Shown here piece by piece: positions 1-4,000 of a stretch of DNA of 6,320 nt (position 1 is the stretch's first letter; the number at the start of each line of letters is the position of its first letter). The stretch is from an uncultured Acidobacteriota bacterium (GTDB taxonomy: Bacteria > Acidobacteriota > Vicinamibacteria > Vicinamibacterales > UBA8438): contig CALBET010001157.1 in assembly GCA_937888665.1 (NCBI GenBank), positions 1 through 6,320 of the forward strand. The letters are read 5' to 3'. The position numbers and the translations under genes are program-made. Under the pieces are notes generated by a model. That model saw only the letters and a program-made list of their open reading frames with translations. It made no database searches and was not told the origin of the DNA.

Positions 1-630
1 CAGGATGAGTTCGACCGCGCCGACCAGCGCCGACTCTGATTCGCCGAGCCACAGACTTTGGCATGCCGCATTGACCGCGACCAGGGACGAGGCGCAGCCG
101 CTGTCCATCGCGGTGCTCGGTCCCTGCAAGTCGAGCGCAAAGGAGATGCGATTGGCCGCGAACATCAGAGGATTGCCGATCAGGGCGTAGCCGTCCAAGG
201 CTTCCCAGTTCTTGGCGAGTAAACGGAAGTAGTCGTTCCACATGATGCCGACAAAGACCCCCGTTCGGCTCTTTTGAGCGGCCTCGAGGGGCATGCCGGC
301 GTCTTCGAGCGCTTCCCAGGCGAGCTCGAGCAGCAGCCGCTGCTGGGGATCCGTGTGTCGGGCCTCGCCGGGCAGCATCCGGTGTGCCTGCCAATCGAAC
401 GACGTGACGTCGGGAAGGAAGCCGCCGCGCCAGTTCGTCAGCCGGCCGGCCCCGACGTCCGGATCAAGAAGCGACTCCCGATCCCAGCGGTCGGGTGGCA
501 CATCGCCCACCTCGGTCCGTCCGTCGAGCAGCATCTTCCAGAACTCACGGGGGTTGGCCGCGCCGGGAAATCGGCAGGCCATACCGACGATGGCAATCGG
601 CTCACGACTCGACGCAGGGGTTGATTGCAT
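1..630 (-). CDS. Modular type I polyketide synthase, N-terminal KS fragment (3' end outside window)
   Basis: This is the first 210 residues of a PKS whose reading frame is open to the window edge. The KS domain would condense an acyl chain with an extender unit in the cytoplasm. The protein opens with MQSTPASSREPIAIVGMAC and then shows CRFPG, DRWD, DPQQRLLLE (residues 94-102), WEALEDAG and GVFVG, which are KS family landmarks. The nucleophile region reads MDSGCASSLVAV with Cys179; the usual form is DTACSSS. The stretch normally reading FFGISPREA is replaced by WQAHRMLPGEA (about 76-90), so this KS is divergent. The two catalytic histidines lie beyond the window. Unlike the plus-strand PKS it has no N-terminal docking helix if ATG 630 is the start. 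Start choice: ATG 630-628 lies nine residues before EPIAIVG. An in-frame ATG at 660-658 is an alternative. The frame stays open upstream to a stop at 945-943, but that stretch uses AGG, ATA, AGA and CTA codons and looks non-coding. AGGAG at 652-648 is 17 nt from ATG 630, which is too far to be convincing. The PKS identity is secure; the substrate is unknown. Confidence 0.93.
   Translation of the reverse strand, partial: MQSTPASSREPIAIVGMACRFPGAANPREFWKMLLDGRTEVGDVPPDRWDRESLLDPDVGAGRLTNWRGGFLPDVTSFDWQAHRMLPGEARHTDPQQRLLLELAWEALEDAGMPLEAAQKSRTGVFVGIMWNDYFRLLAKNWEALDGYALIGNPLMFAANRISFALDLQGPSTAMDSGCASSLVAVNAACQSLWLGESESALVGAVELIL
295..351 (-). repeat. Imperfect inverted copy of 1434-1490 (KS DPQQRLLLE block)
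   Basis: The minus-strand bases encoding DPQQRLLLELAWEALEDAG match plus-strand bases 1434-1490 at about 50 of 57 positions. This is the second long stretch of head-to-head KS similarity and has the same cause as the 562-603 copy. Confidence 0.7.
562..603 (-). repeat. Imperfect inverted copy of 1176-1217 (KS N-terminal motif)
   Basis: The minus-strand bases encoding EPIAIVGMACRFPG match the plus-strand bases 1176-1217 at 37 of 42 positions, and all five differences are synonymous. The two copies face each other about 570 bp apart. This follows from two homologous KS domains placed head to head under protein-level constraint. Confidence 0.75.
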
Positions 631-703
631 GACGCAGCAGCCGGTAACTCCTGCCCACATGCTGCGGAGCGAGGAACCGCCGTGTAGCCAGACGGCGACC
701 AAT

Positions 704-709
704 ATTGTA
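704..709 (-). promoter_or_regulatory. Weak candidate -10 box for the minus-strand PKS
   Basis: On the minus strand these bases read TACAAT, a 5/6 match to TATAAT, inside the only AT-rich patch near this gene. They lie about 75 nt upstream of ATG 630. The best -35 partner is GTGCCG (positions 733-728) at 18-nt spacing, which matches the consensus at only 3 of 6 positions. This is a low-confidence suggestion. Confidence 0.22.
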
Positions 710-780
710 CACCGCTGATCCCTATGCCGGCACGGCCACGGTTGCTGCGCATCTGGTATGGGGCGGGACTTGTCAGCGAC

Positions 781-798
781 TCTTCCTTTGGAGGAAGA
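781..798. repeat. Perfect 7-bp inverted repeat with 4-nt loop
   Basis: TCTTCCT (781-787) and AGGAAGA (792-798) are exact reverse complements separated by TTGG. The repeat sits mid-gap, directly after the -35-like TTGTCA at 770-775. It could be a regulator site or an RNA hairpin in a leader. There is no T-tract after it, so it does not look like an intrinsic terminator. Confidence 0.5.
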
Positions 799-810
799 TG
801 TGGCTCCTCC
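790..810. repeat. 6-bp inverted repeat overlapping the 781-798 hairpin
   Basis: GGAGGA (790-795) and TCCTCC (805-810) are reverse complements with a 9-nt loop. The left arm shares bases with the 781-798 repeat, so the two hairpins cannot form together. In the plus-strand transcript the left arm is also Shine-Dalgarno-like and would be masked by pairing. No start codon that looks real follows it. Confidence 0.4.
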
Positions 811-813
811 TAT

Positions 814-835
814 GCCCCAATGGGAGAATAGGGGC
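814..835. repeat. 5-bp GC inverted repeat with an alternative upstream partner
   Basis: GCCCC (814-818) is complementary to GGGGC at 831-835 and also to GGGGC at 760-764 (the latter extends to TGGGGC/GCCCCA, 759-764 with 814-819). The two pairings exclude each other. The arms are short and GC-rich, so chance is possible. Confidence 0.35.
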
Positions 836-847
836 GACCTCGTCGAG

Positions 848-860
848 GGCCGAATCGGCC
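848..860. repeat. 13-bp palindrome, operator-like
   Basis: GGCCGA (848-853) and TCGGCC (855-860) are exact reverse complements around a single central A. A short, nearly loop-free palindrome is a typical dimeric-repressor site shape and a poor RNA hairpin. It lies 208 bp upstream of the plus-strand start and about 220 bp upstream of the minus-strand start, where it could affect either promoter. No regulator gene is visible in the window. Confidence 0.35.
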
Positions 861-875
861 GCTCGTAGCAGGGTG

Positions 876-891
876 CCACGCGGTCCCGTGG
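876..891. repeat. 5-bp inverted repeat CCACG/CGTGG
   Basis: CCACG (876-880) and CGTGG (887-891) are reverse complements around six bases. A further CCACG at 902-906 could pair with the same CGTGG. Short GC-rich arms like these arise easily by chance. Confidence 0.2.
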
Positions 892-1050
892 AGGACAACC
901 ACCACGACGAGAGCCGCGCGGGGCAGCGTCATGGCCCCTTCGTCACGCAACAGTATGAAGGCGTGTGTCACCACGGGCTGCTAGGGCGCCTGGGCAGGAT
1001 ATTCGTCCGAATGCTGTCGGACTTGCGCAACGACCCACTCGGGTGAGGTC

Positions 1051-1056
1051 GAGGAG
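1051..1056 (+). promoter_or_regulatory. Ribosome binding site of the plus-strand PKS
   Basis: GAGGAG is a good Shine-Dalgarno match and lies 11 nt before ATG 1068, at the long end of normal spacing. It supports ATG 1068 as the start, together with the in-frame stop at 1044-1046. Confidence 0.7.
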
Positions 1057-1067
1057 TAGACCGTGCC

Positions 1068-4000
1068 ATGAGCAGTAGCACAGACACTGGCCACCGGACA
1101 TCGCAGCTTCGGGAGGCTGCCATCGCCCTGCGGGAAATGCGCGGGAAGTTGGAGGCGATGGAGCGGGCCCGCCGGGAGCCGATCGCCATCGTCGGCATGG
1201 CGTGCCGGTTTCCGGGCGGCGCCGTTGACCCGGCGCGGTACTGGCATTTGCTTCAACAGGGAACCGATGCGATCGTCGACATCCCTTCGGACCGCTGGGA
1301 CGTCGACGCGCTGTACGATGCCGATCCGGACGCTGTGGGTCGCATGTACTGCCGCCAAGGCGGTTTCTTGGACGGTGTCGAGTGCTTCGATCCGGGACTG
1401 TTCGGCATCTCGCCCCGCGAGGCCGTCAGTATGGATCCGCAGCAGCGGCTGCTGCTGGAAGTCGCCTGGGAGGCCTTCGAAGACGCCGGCCAGGCCCCCG
1501 ATCGATTGGCTGGTAGCGCGACTGGCGCCTTTGTCGGCATTGCCAGTTTTGACTACGGCCAGAACACGATTTTTTCGGGCCGGCCAGAGCTGATCGAGGC
1601 GTATTGCGGCACCGGAATCACACTGAGTGTCGCTGCGGGTCGCCTGGCGTATGTGTTTGGCCTACAAGGGCCGACGCTCTCGGTTGACACCGCATGTTCG
1701 TCGTCCCTGGTGGCGATACACCTTGCCGCACAGAGCCTGCGGTCGCGTGAATGCCGCATGGCTGTGGCCGGGGGTGTCAACATCCTCACCGCGCCGGAGA
1801 TGACCATCTACTTCTGCAAGCTGAGAGCCTTGTCTCCCAGCGCTCGGTGCCGGGCATTCGATGCATCCGCCGACGGATATGCGCGGGGCGAGGGGTGCGG
1901 CGTGGTCGTGCTCAAGCGGCTCAGCGACGCGGTGGAGGACGGGGATCGAATCCTGGCCATTCTGCGCGGCTCGGCCGTCAACCACGACGGTCGAAGCGGA
2001 GGCTTGACCGTACCCAACGGGCCGGCGCAAGAACGCGTCATTCGGCAAGCCCTGGCCGACGCGGGGGTCGAACCCAATGAGGTGGACTACATCGAGGCCC
2101 ATGGAACTGGCACGCCGCTGGGAGACCCCATCGAGGTGCATGCGCTGGCGCAGACATTCGGGCACGACCGTCCAGCGGATGTCCCTCTGACCATTGGGTC
2201 GGCCAAGACGAACATTGGTCACCTGGAGACGGCCGCGGGCGTGGCCGGGTTGATTAAGGTCATGCTCGCCCTGGAGCACGAGGAGATTCCACCGCATCTG
2301 CACTTTCGTGAGTGGAATCCGCACATCTCCCTCGACGGCGCGCCGATCGAAGTGTCAGTCGCCGGCAAACCGTGGCCCGTCACGGACCGGAAGCGTCTGG
2401 CCGGCCTCAGCTCGTTCGGGATGAGCGGCACCAACGCGCACCTGATCATCGAAGAGGCCCCGGCTCGCGAGCGATTGACGGCCGGAGACGACTCCACGCT
2501 ACACATCCTGACGCTGTCGGCGAAGAGCCAGGACGCCTTGGTCGACCTCGCCGATCGGTACCAGCAGTGCTTGTCTGCACCTCAGCCCGACTCGGTGGCC
2601 GACGTGGCGTTCACCGCGAACACCGGTCGTTCACAGCTCAACCAGCGGCTCGCGGTCATTGGCAAGACGCCGGCAGAGCTGTCTGCCGGTTTGGCCGCCT
2701 TTGCCGCCGGCCAGACGCAGCCGGGTCTGCTCGTGGGCGACATGGCGACAGGCAGAAAGCCACGTGTGGCGTTCCTCTTCACGGGCCAGGGTTCCCAGTA
2801 TGCCGGGATGGGGCGCCAGCTCTTTGAAACAGAGCCCGTGTTCCGCCAGGCTCTGGAGAAGTGCGACGCGCTCCTGCGCCCTCAGCTTGGCGACTCCCTC
2901 CTCTCCGTGATGTATCCCGAAGCCTCGGCAGCGAGCGATGTGATTGATCAGACGGCTTTTACGCAGCCGGCGCTCTTTGCCCTGGAGTACGCGATCGCCG
3001 AGCTCTGGAAATCCTGGGGCGTCAGGCCCGACATCGTGATGGGCCACAGCGTCGGAGAATACGTGGCTGCGTGCGTCGCCGGCGTTTTTAGTCTGGAGGA
3101 GGGTCTCAAACTCATTGCGACGCGTGGCCGTCTCATGCAGGACCTTCCCGCGGGAGGGGCCATGGCGGCCGTGGTTGCGGACCGCGATCGCGTCGAGTCG
3201 GCCCTTCGCCCCTATGCCGACCAGGTGTCCATCGCCGCGATCAACGCGGCCAATAACATCGTCATCTCCGGTGCGGGCGAGGCCGTGGGCCGTGTGCTCG
3301 AGGCCCTGACGACCGCGGGTGTACGCGCGCAGCCGCTCACCGTCTCGCACGCATTCCATTCGCCGCTCATGGACCCGATCCTAGAGGCTTTGGAGCGGGA
3401 GGCTTTGCGGGTGACGTTCAACAATCCGGCGATCGTGCTGATGTCCAACCTGACGGCCGCGCCGGTGGAACCGGGACAGATCGACGCCCGCTATTGGGCA
3501 CGACACGCACGCGAGGCGGTGCGTTTCGCGGACGGAATTCGGCACGTGTCCGAATCGGGTTGCGATGTGTTCGTAGAAATTGGCCCGAGTCCCACGTTGT
3601 GCGGTCTTGGCCAGCAGACCGTCTCGAATCCAGGTACCGCGTGGCTCCCGTCGCTGCGACGCGGCCGGGACGATCGGCAGCAACTGCTCCATGGGCTCGG
3701 CACGGTATATGTCCGCGGCGTCGCCGTCGACTGGGACGGTTTTCATGCCGATCGCCCCGGGCGCCGCATTGGCTTGCCGACATACCCCTTCCAGCGTGAG
3801 CGGTTCTGGGTGGACCGGGTCAGCCCGTTGCTGACCGGTGGTGCGTTCTCACCCGTCGAGCCGGCCGGAGAGACTCACCCACTGCTGGGTAGCCAGCTTC
3901 ACACCGCCGGACAGGAAATCGTCTTCCAAAACCAGTTGCAACCGACGGTTCCGCCGTTTCTCGACGATCACCGCGTCCATGGCGTTGTCGTGTTCCCCGC

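Larger units (their letters stand above)
631..1067. promoter_or_regulatory. Divergent intergenic region between two PKS genes
   Basis: This 437-bp gap lies between two PKS genes pointing away from each other, so it must carry the 5' leaders of both and probably both promoters. I found no convincing gene in it. A plus-strand open frame from TTG 705 to TGA 1046 exists, but it has no recognisable protein features. The region contains several short inverted repeats (separate entries), an AT-rich patch around 700-710, and the plus-strand ribosome binding site. No strong sigma-70 promoter pair is obvious. TTGTCA at 770-775 is a 5/6 match to a -35 box but has no good -10 at the right distance. Confidence 0.6.

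Noticed and set aside
781..835. Intrinsic terminator in the intergenic region
   Set aside because: None of the hairpins is followed by a T-tract on either strand, and the flanking genes diverge, so no transcript is expected to end here.
705..1046. 113-residue plus-strand open frame from a TTG start that fills the intergenic gap
   Set aside because: It begins at a rare start codon with no ribosome binding site and shows no recognisable motif. Open frames of this size are common by chance in GC-rich DNA.
295..1490. The head-to-head KS similarity (295-351/1434-1490 and 562-603/1176-1217) as the ends of a mobile or invertible element
   Set aside because: The matching segments are exactly the conserved KS protein motifs, and the differences are mostly synonymous. 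Homologous domains explain them; there are no target-site duplications, transposase or recombinase genes.
2631..3359. 242-residue minus-strand open frame opposite the AT domain
   Set aside because: It lies wholly antisense to well-conserved AT coding sequence, and its translation is Arg/His/Gly-rich without family features. It is a shadow of the PKS frame.
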